Below are positions 1-8,528 of a stretch of DNA of 64,000 nucleotides, piece after piece. Below the pieces are notes generated by a model. It was not told the DNA's origin. It saw nothing but the letters and a program-made list of their open reading frames with translations, and did not search any database. Made by a program: the position numbers and the translations under genes. Origin of the DNA: Maribacter stanieri. Lineage in GTDB: Bacteria > Bacteroidota > Bacteroidia > Flavobacteriales > Flavobacteriaceae. The first letter of the stretch is position 1; each line of letters begins with the position of its first letter. Location of the stretch: assembly GCF_900112245.1 (NCBI RefSeq), contig NZ_FOYX01000002.1, positions 558,001 to 622,000 on the forward strand. Direction: 5' to 3'.

Positions 1-954
1 AAAAACAATACAGCCTGGTGGTTAAGAATAACATTAGCTTTTTTCTTGGTCATCGTACTCATGGAAGTTTATATTGATAGTGGAGACAAGCCGGCTTTTC
101 TAGCCTACCCTACTATGATGTTCGGTTTTATGGCACTTATCCTGTTACTATTAATAGCTATTGCCTTTATTGTACAAGCCATTGAAAATGTGCTTTACAA
201 TACACTTGACGAAGAAGCAAAAGTTCGTTATGTAGCTGCTAAGGAAGAAAAATGGGAATGGACATGGGGTAAAAAAGTGTACAACAAAATGTTGGGCACT
301 AAACCTATGGAGGCAGAAAGTGAAATTATACTAGATCACGACTACGATGGTATTCGCGAATTGGATAATAATTTACCGCCATGGTGGGTATATCTATTTT
401 ATGCTTCTATTGTTTTTGGCGTAGTATACTTACTTCGTTTTCATGTCTTTAACGACTATAACCAAACTATGGAATATGAACAAGAAGTAGCTGCTGCTCA
501 ATTAGAAATTGAGGAATACAAAAAAACAGCAAAAGGTCTTGTTGATGCCAATACGGTCGAACTTTTAACTGATGCATCAGACCTTAGTGCCGGTAAAGGC
601 ATTTTTGAAGGAAACTGTGTTGCTTGTCATATGGCTGATGGTGGCGGTGGAATTGGACCTAACCTAACAGATCAAAACTGGATTCTTGGTGGCGGTATTA
701 AAAATGTATTCCACACTATATCTGAAGGTGGTCGTGATGGTAAAGGTATGATCGCCTGGAAACAAAACTTAAAACCTGCAGAGATTGCACAGGTAGCAAG
801 TTATGTCTTAAGTTTTCAAGGTACTACAGCTGCCAATCCAAAAGCACCTGAAGGTGATATATGGGTAGACCCAAATGCGCCCGCACAAGAAGCTCCAGCT
901 GAACAAACAATGCCAGAAGTAGCAATTGATTCTGCTTCGGTTACCATGAACTGA
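1..954 (+). CDS. ccoP: Cbb3-type cytochrome c oxidase subunit III (CcoP), 5' end outside the window
   Basis: Membrane-anchored c-type cytochrome subunit that feeds electrons to the CcoN catalytic subunit of the high-affinity cbb3 oxidase. The frame is open back to base 1 (residues read KNNTAWWLRI...), so the TTG at 46 is not the real start; the gene begins just upstream. Two hydrophobic segments flank a charged stretch (FixP_N type), and the periplasmic C-terminal part carries one haem-c site, CVACH, encoded at 616-630, followed by an IGPNL loop and a Met-containing GMIAWK stretch that can supply the distal ligand. Only one CxxCH is visible, whereas proteobacterial CcoP has two. The C-terminus is Pro/Ala/Glu rich. 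ccoG follows after 47 bp, as in many cco operons. Family assignment is firm. Confidence 0.93.
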   Translation, partial: KNNTAWWLRITLAFFLVIVLMEVYIDSGDKPAFLAYPTMMFGFMALILLLLIAIAFIVQAIENVLYNTLDEEAKVRYVAAKEEKWEWTWGKKVYNKMLGTKPMEAESEIILDHDYDGIRELDNNLPPWWVYLFYASIVFGVVYLLRFHVFNDYNQTMEYEQEVAAAQLEIEEYKKTAKGLVDANTVELLTDASDLSAGKGIFEGNCVACHMADGGGGIGPNLTDQNWILGGGIKNVFHTISEGGRDGKGMIAWKQNLKPAEIAQVASYVLSFQGTTAANPKAPEGDIWVDPNAPAQEAPAEQTMPEVAIDSASVTMN

Positions 955-1001
955 ATACAATGAGAGCGTAAAACCTCTTAAGGCACTTAAAGAGAGAGAA
1001 A

Positions 1002-2420
1002 ATGTCGCAAGATCAAGATAATTTTAGAGATTCCATAGGCACCATTAAAGAAGATGGTAAGCGTGCTTGGGTATTCCCAAAAAAGCCAAGTGGTAAACTT
1101 TACGAGTACCGTAAATATGTAAGTTACGTGCTGCTTGCCTTCTTGATATTGTCTCCCTTTATTAAAATAAACGGCAACCAATTTTTAATGTTCAATGTCT
1201 TAGAAAGACGTTTTAACATTTTTGGTTTCCCTTTTTACCCACAAGATTTCCACCTCTTTGTAATCTCAATGATTATTGGAGTAGTTTTCATTGCGCTATT
1301 TACAGTAGCCTTTGGACGTATTTTCTGTGGATGGATGTGCCCGCAGACTATTTTCATGGAAATGGTCTTTCGTAGAATAGAATTTTGGATCGATGGAGAT
1401 CGCGGTGCTCAAATTCGCCTAGACAGACAAGAATGGAGCGCAGAGAAGATTCGTAAACGTACATTGAAATGGTTTATCTTTTTTATTATATCGTTTATCA
1501 TAGCTAATGTATTTCTTGCATATCTTATTGGTAGCGATCGTTTAATTCAATATATAACAGATGGTCCTACTCAACATGTAAGCACCATGGTTTCGCTGTT
1601 GATTTTCACAGCGGTATTCTATTTTGTTTTCGCTTGGTTTAGAGAGCAAGTGTGCATTATTGCCTGTCCTTACGGACGTATGCAAGGGGTTTTATTGGAT
1701 AACAAATCTATTGTTGTTGCTTATGACCATAAACGTGGAGAAGCTGAAAACGGTAGAAAAAAATGGCGTAAGAATGAAAATCGTGAAGAACTTGGCCATG
1801 GTGATTGTATAGACTGTTTTCAATGTGTAAACGTTTGCCCTACGGGAATAGATATTAGAAACGGAACGCAACTAGAATGTGTAAACTGTACTGCTTGTAT
1901 TGATGAGTGCGATACCATAATGGAAAAGGTAAATCTACCTAAAGGATTGATCCGTTATGCAAGTGAAGATGAAATCACCAAAAAGGAAAAGTTCAAGTTT
2001 ACACCACGCTTAAAAGGATATACCGCAGTACTGATAATTTTAACCGGAGTACTTGTTGGTATGATGTTCTTAAGAAATGATTTGGAAGCAAATATTCTTA
2101 GATTACCTGGTCAACTTTACGAACATAAAGAAGGGAATATAATTAGTAATGTGTTTACCTATAAATTATTGAACAAAACCACTAAAGCGGTTGAAGATGT
2201 TCATTTTGAATTAATATCTCCTAAGGGTGAAATTAAACTGGTACGTAATGATAATTTTGATGTTCAACCAGAAGCTCTAGCAGAAGGTACATTGTTTATT
2301 GAGATTAATGCAGCAGCTTTGAGCGGTGATAAAAATAACCTTAAAATTGGGGTTTACAGTAAAGACAAGTTAATAGAGACCACTACGGCTCGCTTCTTGG
2401 CACCACGTAGTTATAAATAG
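1002..2420 (+). CDS. ccoG: Cytochrome c oxidase accessory protein CcoG (FixG/RdxA)
   Basis: Integral membrane iron-sulfur protein needed for copper handling and assembly of the cbb3 oxidase. Of 472 residues, the first half holds about five membrane segments with two Cys pairs, C109/C113 (CGWMC) and C218/C222 (CIIAC). A ferredoxin-like region has two 4Fe-4S sets: C269, C272, C275, C279 and C293, C296, C299, C303. After the last membrane segment (about 339-357) comes an Ig-like periplasmic domain typical of FixG C-termini. The ATG at 1002 follows a purine-rich stretch (agagagagaaa). It lies between ccoP and ccoH in one operon. Length and motif order match the family. Confidence 0.95.
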   Translation: MSQDQDNFRDSIGTIKEDGKRAWVFPKKPSGKLYEYRKYVSYVLLAFLILSPFIKINGNQFLMFNVLERRFNIFGFPFYPQDFHLFVISMIIGVVFIALFTVAFGRIFCGWMCPQTIFMEMVFRRIEFWIDGDRGAQIRLDRQEWSAEKIRKRTLKWFIFFIISFIIANVFLAYLIGSDRLIQYITDGPTQHVSTMVSLLIFTAVFYFVFAWFREQVCIIACPYGRMQGVLLDNKSIVVAYDHKRGEAENGRKKWRKNENREELGHGDCIDCFQCVNVCPTGIDIRNGTQLECVNCTACIDECDTIMEKVNLPKGLIRYASEDEITKKEKFKFTPRLKGYTAVLIILTGVLVGMMFLRNDLEANILRLPGQLYEHKEGNIISNVFTYKLLNKTTKAVEDVHFELISPKGEIKLVRNDNFDVQPEALAEGTLFIEINAAALSGDKNNLKIGVYSKDKLIETTTARFLAPRSYK

Positions 2421-2436
2421 ATTTAAAAAGAAAAAT

Positions 2437-2883
2437 ATGAAAATTAATTGGGGTACCGGTATTGTAATTGCCATAGTTGCATTTATTAGTTTTATTATGT
2501 TTTTCGTAGTTACAATGACTACAAGCCATAATGCCAACCATGATTTGGTTACAGAAGAGTATTATAAAGCTGAACTTGGTTATCAAAAAGAGATAGATGC
2601 AGAGAAAAATGCTCAAATTGCACCTACGCAAATACAATTAAAAAATTCTCCTGAAGGATTATTAATTCTTTTTCCTGAAGGTTATGATGACACTAATGTT
2701 ACTGGCACAGTGTCCCTTTACAGACCATCCAACAAGAATTTGGATTTTGACTTGCCCATAAGTTTATCCGATTCACATTTGCTCATACCTGACAATCAAT
2801 TGTTGGATGGTCGATGGGACATTAAAATATTTTGGAAACACGAAGGAAAGGATTTTTTACATAAAGAGAGTATAACATTTTAG
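2437..2883 (+). CDS. ccoH: FixH/CcoH-like cbb3 oxidase assembly protein
   Basis: A 148-residue single-pass membrane protein. The N-terminal segment (about residues 7-27, TGIVIAIVAFISFIMFFVV) anchors it; the YYKAELGYQKEID stretch right after the membrane is the usual FixH signature, followed by a beta-rich periplasmic domain ending in the WDIKI and KESITF strands. FixH proteins are required for stable assembly of cbb3 oxidase. The gene sits 16 bp after ccoG and 3 bp before the next gene, so it is clearly part of the cco operon. Low sequence conservation is normal for this family; position supports the call. Confidence 0.88.
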   Translation: MKINWGTGIVIAIVAFISFIMFFVVTMTTSHNANHDLVTEEYYKAELGYQKEIDAEKNAQIAPTQIQLKNSPEGLLILFPEGYDDTNVTGTVSLYRPSNKNLDFDLPISLSDSHLLIPDNQLLDGRWDIKIFWKHEGKDFLHKESITF

Positions 2884-2886
2884 TAC

Positions 2887-3591
2887 ATGCTATTATCTGC
2901 CCTCATATTAGGATTCATGGGAAGTTTGCACTGCGTAGGTATGTGCGGACCCATAGCCTTTATGCTTCCGGTAGATAGAACAAACAACTATAAAAAATTC
3001 GGTCAAATATTTATATATCACTTTGGACGATTATTAGCTTACGGGTTCATAGGTCTGATATTTGGCTTACTTGGAAAGGGGCTTTCAATATTCGGTTTAC
3101 AACAAAAACTCTCTATTGCCATTGGGGCGTTAATGATTCTGGTAGTTTTAATTCCTTATAAAACCTTCAATAAATACAATCTTTCCAAACCCATTTATAA
3201 AATTATATCAAAAGTTAAAAACCAACTGGGGAAAGAGCTGAAGAAGAAATCACCAGATACCTTTTTAACCATAGGTTTCTTAAACGGGTTTTTACCATGC
3301 GGATTGGTGTACATGGCGCTTTTTGCTTCAATAGCAATGGGCGACGCATTACAAGGTAGTCTTTACATGGTTCTTTTTGGTTTAGGTACCCTACCCTTAA
3401 TGACTGCTGCAATTTATTTTAGTAATCTACTAAAAGGTGGTGTACGTCAAAAAGTACAAAGAGCTATTCCTGTTTTTGTCGTTATTATTGGTGTACTTTT
3501 CATTCTAAGAGGTCTTGGTCTTGGTATACCTTACGTATCACCAGCACCTGTTACAGAATTAGCTTCAAGTGCCATAGAGTGTCATAATTAA
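2887..3591 (+). CDS. DsbD_2-type membrane protein (sulfite exporter TauE/SafE-like) of the cco operon
   Basis: A 234-residue polytopic membrane protein with six to seven hydrophobic segments. The N-terminal GSLHCVGMCGP motif (C16, C20) and a second Cys in FLPCGLVY (about 138) mark the DsbD_2 family, related to the transmembrane region of DsbD/CcdA; databases often label it sulfite exporter TauE/SafE. Proteins of this kind lie directly after ccoH in many cbb3 clusters and are thought to help copper or thiol delivery to the oxidase; that role is inferred from context. It starts 3 bp after the ccoH stop. The C-terminal ECHN tail adds a further Cys/His. Confidence 0.82.
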   Translation: MLLSALILGFMGSLHCVGMCGPIAFMLPVDRTNNYKKFGQIFIYHFGRLLAYGFIGLIFGLLGKGLSIFGLQQKLSIAIGALMILVVLIPYKTFNKYNLSKPIYKIISKVKNQLGKELKKKSPDTFLTIGFLNGFLPCGLVYMALFASIAMGDALQGSLYMVLFGLGTLPLMTAAIYFSNLLKGGVRQKVQRAIPVFVVIIGVLFILRGLGLGIPYVSPAPVTELASSAIECHN

Positions 3592-3619
3592 TGGCTTCTG
3601 CCAAACTAACAATACTAAT

Positions 3620-4111
3620 ATGAAACCGTTACCGAACGAAATTGTGCTTCGCCCTAGGTTTCAATTAGATATACCTACAACCAAAGAAATTGTTCTTTCT
3701 AAATTTGAAAAAACAAAAGAAGCGCCATTTTTAATAAAACGATTAGATGAGCATATATTCATCAAATTCAATCAAAAAGAACATCACTTTTGGTCACCTC
3801 AGCTTCACTTAGAAATTGATGAAATTGATTTGCACAACTGTCGGTTACATGGCGTATTTGGTCCCAACCCTACTCTTTGGACATTCTTTATGTTCATACA
3901 TTTCGTAGTTGCTACACTTTTTATAATTGTTGGTATCTGGGCATATGCCAGTGCATCTTTAAACGGAATGTATCATATACAAATAGGTATTATGGTAATA
4001 TTAGTAGTAATATGGTTTGTACTCTATTTTGCTGGCAGAAGCGGTAAGAAAAAAGGGAAACCACAAATGCATCAATTAAATGATTTCATACAGAATGTTC
4101 TTACAGCCTAA
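3620..4111 (+). CDS. Unknown two-helix membrane protein at the end of the cco operon
   Basis: I do not recognise a characterised family. The 163 residues start with a soluble part (1-85) rich in Lys/Glu/His, with HHFWSPQLHLEI and LHGVFGPNPTLWTFFMF near the membrane, then two hydrophobic helices (about 91-113 and 120-138) and a basic KKKGKPQ tail. It begins 28 bp after the DsbD_2-like gene on the same strand, with no terminator between, so it is probably co-transcribed with the cbb3 genes. A role in oxidase assembly or metal supply is only guilt by association. Confidence 0.6.
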   Translation: MKPLPNEIVLRPRFQLDIPTTKEIVLSKFEKTKEAPFLIKRLDEHIFIKFNQKEHHFWSPQLHLEIDEIDLHNCRLHGVFGPNPTLWTFFMFIHFVVATLFIIVGIWAYASASLNGMYHIQIGIMVILVVIWFVLYFAGRSGKKKGKPQMHQLNDFIQNVLTA

Positions 4112-4136
4112 ATTTTAGATTTTTCACTGTCTTCAT

Positions 4137-4144
4137 TATATTTG
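4137..4144 (+). promoter_or_regulatory. -7 promoter element before the haloperoxidase-like gene
   Basis: TATATTTG fits the Bacteroidota -7 consensus TAnnTTTG perfectly and lies 31 bp before the ATG at 4176, in the 64-bp gap after the preceding gene. No Crp/Fnr palindrome is found 33 bp upstream, so this looks like a plain housekeeping promoter and makes 4176-5630 its own transcription unit. Confidence 0.6.
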
Positions 4145-4175
4145 ATAGTCAACCAACAACCTATAAACCAAACAC

Positions 4176-5630
4176 ATGATAAGATTTTTACTCTTAGTTT
4201 CAGCCTTTGTTTTGTTGAACATAGAACTCTCTTTTTCACAGCAAAAATTAGAAGAACCAAAGGGAACTGAAAACATAGCCTATAAATGGGGGAAAATGGC
4301 GTTGGACGCAACGGCTTCCGATACCGAAAAATTTAAACCAAGACCTACGATAACCTCTCGCTACCTTGGTTTAATCTTTGTCTCTATTTTTGATGCTTGG
4401 TCTGTATATGATGAAAATGCAATTCCTGTTTACCTAAAAAATGTAGAAAGAAGACCATTAGCAGAGCAAACACTTTCAAATAAAGAAATTGCTATTAGTT
4501 ATGCCGCTTTTGGTGCCATGAAAGAATATTACTATTCTGATACAGAAATGTTCAGGAAATTTATGGTGGAATTAGGTCTTGATCCAGATAATACTTCTAC
4601 TGACCCTACTACTCCAGAAGGTGTTGGTAATTTGGCAGCTAAAGCAACTATAGAAGCAAGAAAAAATGATGGGAGTAATCAATATGGCGAAGTAGAAGAA
4701 TCTAACGGAGAGGCTTATTTTGACTATACTAATTATAGCCCGGTAAATACTGCAGATGAAAGTACAGACATCAACCGTTGGCAACCTAAATACTTTTCTG
4801 ATGGAAAAGGCGGACAATATGCACCAGGATGCCTTACTCCTTACTGGCAAAAAGTAATTCCTATCACCATGACATCAGCTGATCAATTTAGACCAGGACC
4901 ACCACCAATGGTAGGATCAGAACAGTTAAAAAAAGAAGTTAAAGAAGTTGTTGATCTACAGGCCAACCTTACCGATGAAGATAAAGCTTTGGTCGAATTT
5001 ATGCGAGACGGACCACAGTCTGTTCAACAAGCGGGACACTGGTTGAAATTTGCGCAAGATGTTTCTCGCCGAGATAACCATACCCTTGACCAAGATGTAA
5101 AAATGTATTTCTTAACTGAAATTACTGCTATGGATGCTTTCATAGCTTCTTGGGATTCAAAAATGTACTACGACTATGCTAGACCATACGCTCTAGTACA
5201 TGAATATTACAAAGACAAGATGATTAAAGCTTGGGGCGGACCCGGTGTAGGTATTGTTGAAATGAAAGGACAAGAATGGAGACCTTATTCTCCTGATATT
5301 TTTCTTTGCCCACCGTTTCCTAGTTACACATCTGGTCATAGTACCATTAGTGGTGGTTGTGCAGAAATATTGCGCCTTTTTACCGGTGATGATTATTTTG
5401 GCGAGTCTATTGAATTGGTACCAGGAACTTTAACAGAAATAGATTCTGCATTCTACGGAAAACCTGTTACCATAACTTTTCCCACATTTACCGAAGCCGC
5501 AAACATGGCGGGAATGTCTAGAGTAATGGGCGGTTACCACATACAAGCCGATAATATAGCAGGTTTAGAATTAGGTAGAGACGTTGCTAAACAGGCTTGG
5601 AAATTTTATAATGAACACCTAGGCAAGTAA
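4176..5630 (+). CDS. Secreted vanadium-dependent haloperoxidase / PAP2-superfamily protein
   Basis: Has a signal peptide (1-21, ending SFSQQ) and a 484-residue helical body of the bacterial vanadium haloperoxidase/acid phosphatase type. The three PAP2 motifs are complete: K329-x6-R336-P337 (KMYYDYARP), S386-G387-H388 (PSYTSGHSTISGG) and R449-x5-H455 (SRVMGGYH), the residues that bind vanadate or phosphate and carry out catalysis. Family members oxidise halides with peroxide or hydrolyse phosphomonoesters; sequence alone does not decide which. It sits alone with its own -7 element and a convergent terminator downstream. The periplasmic location is inferred from the signal peptide. Confidence 0.85.
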   Translation: MIRFLLLVSAFVLLNIELSFSQQKLEEPKGTENIAYKWGKMALDATASDTEKFKPRPTITSRYLGLIFVSIFDAWSVYDENAIPVYLKNVERRPLAEQTLSNKEIAISYAAFGAMKEYYYSDTEMFRKFMVELGLDPDNTSTDPTTPEGVGNLAAKATIEARKNDGSNQYGEVEESNGEAYFDYTNYSPVNTADESTDINRWQPKYFSDGKGGQYAPGCLTPYWQKVIPITMTSADQFRPGPPPMVGSEQLKKEVKEVVDLQANLTDEDKALVEFMRDGPQSVQQAGHWLKFAQDVSRRDNHTLDQDVKMYFLTEITAMDAFIASWDSKMYYDYARPYALVHEYYKDKMIKAWGGPGVGIVEMKGQEWRPYSPDIFLCPPFPSYTSGHSTISGGCAEILRLFTGDDYFGESIELVPGTLTEIDSAFYGKPVTITFPTFTEAANMAGMSRVMGGYHIQADNIAGLELGRDVAKQAWKFYNEHLGK

Positions 5631-5655
5631 TTATTCGTCATAAAAATTATACACA

Positions 5656-5687
5656 AATAAACCCAAGGCTTTCACCTTGGATTTATT
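5656..5687. terminator. Bidirectional terminator between convergent genes
   Basis: Stem aataaaCccaagg / ccttggAtttatt with one mismatch and a 6-nt loop, in the 81-bp gap between the haloperoxidase-like gene (+) and the UspA gene (-). A/T-rich flanks serve both directions. Confidence 0.75.
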
Positions 5688-5711
5688 CTTATCTATAGTA
5701 TAGGTTAGTAT

Positions 5712-6533
5712 CTATATTTTAAATGTAATCACTGGTATTCTAGCATGGTTCACCACATCTTCACCAACGCTGCCATTGAAGAAGTGTGAAATTCCTTTAC
5801 GGCCATGCGTAGGTATGGCAATAGCATCTGCAAGTATTGTATTACCATAATTAATAATACCTTGCTCTACACTATAGTCATTATAAATTTCTACTTGTTG
5901 CGCTGAATTTGCTTTGGTCAAAAACTTGTTTATTTTTTGATATGCATCTCTGTTGCTTAAAAAATCATCATTAGGTGTGTTTATAAAAACAACTTCCATA
6001 GATGCCTTTAGTAATTTTGCAAACTCACTTGCTTTTTGAAAAGCAGGTAAATTATCATCATTAAAATCACAAGCAAAAACAAAACGTTCAATGTTTAAAT
6101 TTTCAACCTTACCTTTTATCACCAAAACAGGTACGGTTGCATTTCTAACCACTTTTTCTGCATTAGATCCTATAACCAATTCTTCAAATCCGCTAGCACC
6201 ATTAGAGCCCATGACAATTAAGTCTGCATCGTGCTCTTTTGCCATTGCATCTAACTCGCTATAAACTTTGTAATGTTTTATTACCGGTGTTACCTTAACA
6301 CCATCTAAATATGGTTTCTTTAAGAATTCATTTAAGTTCTTCTCTGCCAATTTTACCATGAAAACTGTTTGCTCTATATAAATACCATCTGTTGACGGAA
6401 GTATGGCCTGGTTAAGCTCTAACATGTGAACAACAAAAAGTTCTACATCGTGTTTCTTGACTAAATCAACAGCTGCTTTTAAAGCATATTCCGATTGTTC
6501 TGAAAAATCTGTAAGTACAATAATTTTTTTCAT
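5712..6533 (-). CDS. Universal stress protein, tandem UspA domains
   Basis: 273 residues with two UspA folds. The first begins MKKIIVLTDFSEQSEYALKA and contains the nucleotide-binding signature GSNGASGFEELVIGSNAEKVVRNATVPVLVI; the second (about 150-273) ends GRKGISHFFNGSVGEDVVNHARIPVITF, a shorter version of the same loop. I chose the ATG at 6533, because MKKIIVLTDFS is the standard N-terminus; the in-frame start at 6551 adds only MLKKLI. It lies 50 bp after hemN on the same strand and may share the Fnr-type promoter, which fits the common association of Usp proteins with oxygen limitation. Confidence 0.88.
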   Translation of the reverse strand: MKKIIVLTDFSEQSEYALKAAVDLVKKHDVELFVVHMLELNQAILPSTDGIYIEQTVFMVKLAEKNLNEFLKKPYLDGVKVTPVIKHYKVYSELDAMAKEHDADLIVMGSNGASGFEELVIGSNAEKVVRNATVPVLVIKGKVENLNIERFVFACDFNDDNLPAFQKASEFAKLLKASMEVVFINTPNDDFLSNRDAYQKINKFLTKANSAQQVEIYNDYSVEQGIINYGNTILADAIAIPTHGRKGISHFFNGSVGEDVVNHARIPVITFKI

Positions 6534-6583
6534 GATTAATTTTTTTAGCAATTAGTAAAATAGGGACTTTATCTTTTTTAATA

Positions 6584-7945
6584 TTAAACGGTCATTGAAA
6601 ACAACTTGGTATTTGGCGATTTATCCTGTAATGGTAAATCGAATGCCATACAAACGTTACGTACAAAAGGTCTGCCTTTTTCTGTAATTCTTAAATTACC
6701 CTCGGTAATTACCACAATACCATCTCTTTCCAGTTCTTTAAGCCTATCTAGTATACTATCCAATTGCGGTAAATGCAATTTAAATACACTCCATGATGTT
6801 TGAAACTGGCACATTAAATTTAAGATATGTCTTCTTATAATTTGATCTTCTTCTGTTAAAATATGACCTCGATAAAGTGGAATAATATCGTTTGCAACTA
6901 AATTTTGATACTCTTCTACATTTTTTACATTCTGTGCAAAACCATACCAACTATCACTTATACTAGATGCTCCTAACCCAACCATCAAATGGGTATTAGA
7001 ACTAGTATATCCCATAAAATTTCTATGTAGGGTTCCATTTTCCATAGCTTTAAACAAACTATCAGATTCTAAAGCAAAATGGTCCATACCAATTTCATGA
7101 TAACCATACTCTAACAGCAATTCTTTACCAACTTCATACTGAGTTCTCTTTTCTTCACCTGCAGGTAAATCTGCATCATTATACCCTCTTTGACCGTTTC
7201 CAGCCAACCACGGCACATGTGCATAGCTATAAAAAGCAATTCTATCTGGCTTTAGTTCTTTTGTTTTTTCTATGGTATTTATAACATGCTCTAATTTTTG
7301 ATGGGGCAGACCAAATATAATATCATGGCTTATAGAATCATAACCTATTTCCCTAGACCATTCGGTTACATTTTTTACATTTTCAAAAGGTTGAATTCTA
7401 TTAATTGCCTTTTGTACTGTTTCATTATAATCTTGAACACCAAAGCTTACTCTTCTAAACCCAACGTCATACAATGCCTGTAAATGTTCTTTTGTAGAAT
7501 TGTTAGGGTGACCTTCAAAACTAAATTCAGCATCTTCGGCTTTTGTGGCTATTCTTAAAATTCCTTCAATAAGAAATTTTAAATTCTCTGGAGTAAAAAA
7601 TGTTGGTGTACCACCACCTAAGTGTAGTTCTTTAATAATCGGTTTTTCATCAAACAAATTTCTATATAACCCCCACTCTTTTAAAATTGATTTTATGTAA
7701 GGCAGTTCCAGATCGTGCCTTTTTGTAATACGCTTATGACAACCGCAAAACGTACACATACTTTCACAAAACGGTAAATGTATATATAGGCTTATACCTG
7801 TAGATGAATTACTAAGGTGAAAGCTTTTCTTAACTGTTTCTTCCCACTTCTTACCTGAGAATGTAGAAATATCCCAAAAAGGAACAGTAGGGTAACTAGT
7901 ATATCTAGGTCCTGGAACATTATATTTTTGAACAAGCGAACACAT
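6584..7945 (-). CDS. hemN: Oxygen-independent coproporphyrinogen III oxidase (HemN)
   Basis: Radical-SAM enzyme converting coproporphyrinogen III to protoporphyrinogen IX without oxygen, for haem synthesis. The cluster motif CESMCTFCGCH provides the SAM-binding Cys C60, C64, C67 plus the extra Cys typical of HemN; LGGGTPTFF is the SAM-binding GGGTP strand. The N-terminal KYNVPGPRYTSYPTVPFW is a HemN hallmark. I start at the ATG 7945: the longer frame begins with TTG at 7966, which would lie inside the -7 box (7964-7971) and upstream of the predicted transcript start. The promoter carries a classical Fnr palindrome, matching anaerobic induction. The gene is followed by uspA. Confidence 0.95.
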   Translation of the reverse strand: MCSLVQKYNVPGPRYTSYPTVPFWDISTFSGKKWEETVKKSFHLSNSSTGISLYIHLPFCESMCTFCGCHKRITKRHDLELPYIKSILKEWGLYRNLFDEKPIIKELHLGGGTPTFFTPENLKFLIEGILRIATKAEDAEFSFEGHPNNSTKEHLQALYDVGFRRVSFGVQDYNETVQKAINRIQPFENVKNVTEWSREIGYDSISHDIIFGLPHQKLEHVINTIEKTKELKPDRIAFYSYAHVPWLAGNGQRGYNDADLPAGEEKRTQYEVGKELLLEYGYHEIGMDHFALESDSLFKAMENGTLHRNFMGYTSSNTHLMVGLGASSISDSWYGFAQNVKNVEEYQNLVANDIIPLYRGHILTEEDQIIRRHILNLMCQFQTSWSVFKLHLPQLDSILDRLKELERDGIVVITEGNLRITEKGRPFVRNVCMAFDLPLQDKSPNTKLFSMTV

Positions 7946-7963
7946 AAAAGTCTTATTTAATAA

Positions 7964-8006
7964 CAAACTTACATGTCATAAATAGTTTATAATATGATTT
8001 TTATCA
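7964..8006 (-). promoter_or_regulatory. Fnr-type promoter of hemN
   Basis: TGATttttATCA (7995-8006) is a classical Fnr palindrome (TTGAT-N4-ATCAA core). On the minus strand the -7 box TAAGTTTG (7964-7971) is a perfect TAnnTTTG; the two centres are 33 bp apart, which puts the operator near -41, the class II activation position. The predicted transcript start near 7960 leaves a leader of about 15 nt before the ATG at 7945. Confidence 0.75.
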
Positions 8007-8070
8007 GTTCACAGTACAATGTAAAAAAATAACTTACCCCTCTTTTAATAGTTATAGAATGCTTTGTTAT

Positions 8071-8114
8071 GTAACCAATGTTACCGATCAGATAATCCAA
8101 ATCCAATAATTTTG
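8071..8114 (+). promoter_or_regulatory. Crp/Fnr-type promoter of DUF983-crp
   Basis: Palindrome GTAACCAATGTTAC (8071-8084) and perfect -7 box TAATTTTG (8107-8114), centres 33 bp apart. It drives the DUF983 gene and, 7 bp after it, the Crp/Fnr gene, so the regulator is probably autoregulated. Confidence 0.75.
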
Positions 8115-8131
8115 TTGCTAAATTTTAATGC

Positions 8132-8521
8132 ATGTTACCAAAAGGTTCCAAGTTGTACAGTATCATATTTTTAAGTTGCCCTAGATGCCATAAAGGAAAA
8201 TTCTTTGAGGCTAATCCTTATAAATTAAGTAATTTTAATAAGGTAAAAGAACGTTGCCCGAAATGCGATTTAAAATATAGTATTGAACCTAGTTTTTATA
8301 CTGGTTCTATGTATGTATCTTATGCAGTAGGTATTGCCGTAGCTGTAGCTACTTATGTATTAATATTATTATTTGGTTTAGACCTTTCATTGCCTACCTT
8401 GTTCATTACTATAGTTGTCGTACTGATCTTGACTATGCCTTGGATAGCAGCAGTGTCAAAATCAATTTGGGCAAATATGTTTTTTAAATATGATAAAGAA
8501 ATAGCTCAAAAAATTAATTAA
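8132..8521 (+). CDS. DUF983 zinc-ribbon membrane protein
   Basis: 129 residues. A four-Cys zinc ribbon is formed by CPRCHKGKFF (17-26) and CPKCDLKYSIEP (about 46-57), followed by two membrane helices (SMYVSYAVGIAVAVATYVLI and the TLFITIVVVLILTMPW region). DUF983 proteins are small membrane proteins of unknown function; in Bacteroidota they commonly precede a Crp/Fnr gene, as here. The ATG at 8132 lies just downstream of a Crp/Fnr-type promoter, and the stop is 7 bp before the regulator gene, so the two are co-expressed. Confidence 0.88.
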   Translation: MLPKGSKLYSIIFLSCPRCHKGKFFEANPYKLSNFNKVKERCPKCDLKYSIEPSFYTGSMYVSYAVGIAVAVATYVLILLFGLDLSLPTLFITIVVVLILTMPWIAAVSKSIWANMFFKYDKEIAQKIN

Positions 8522-8528
8522 CCTTAGC

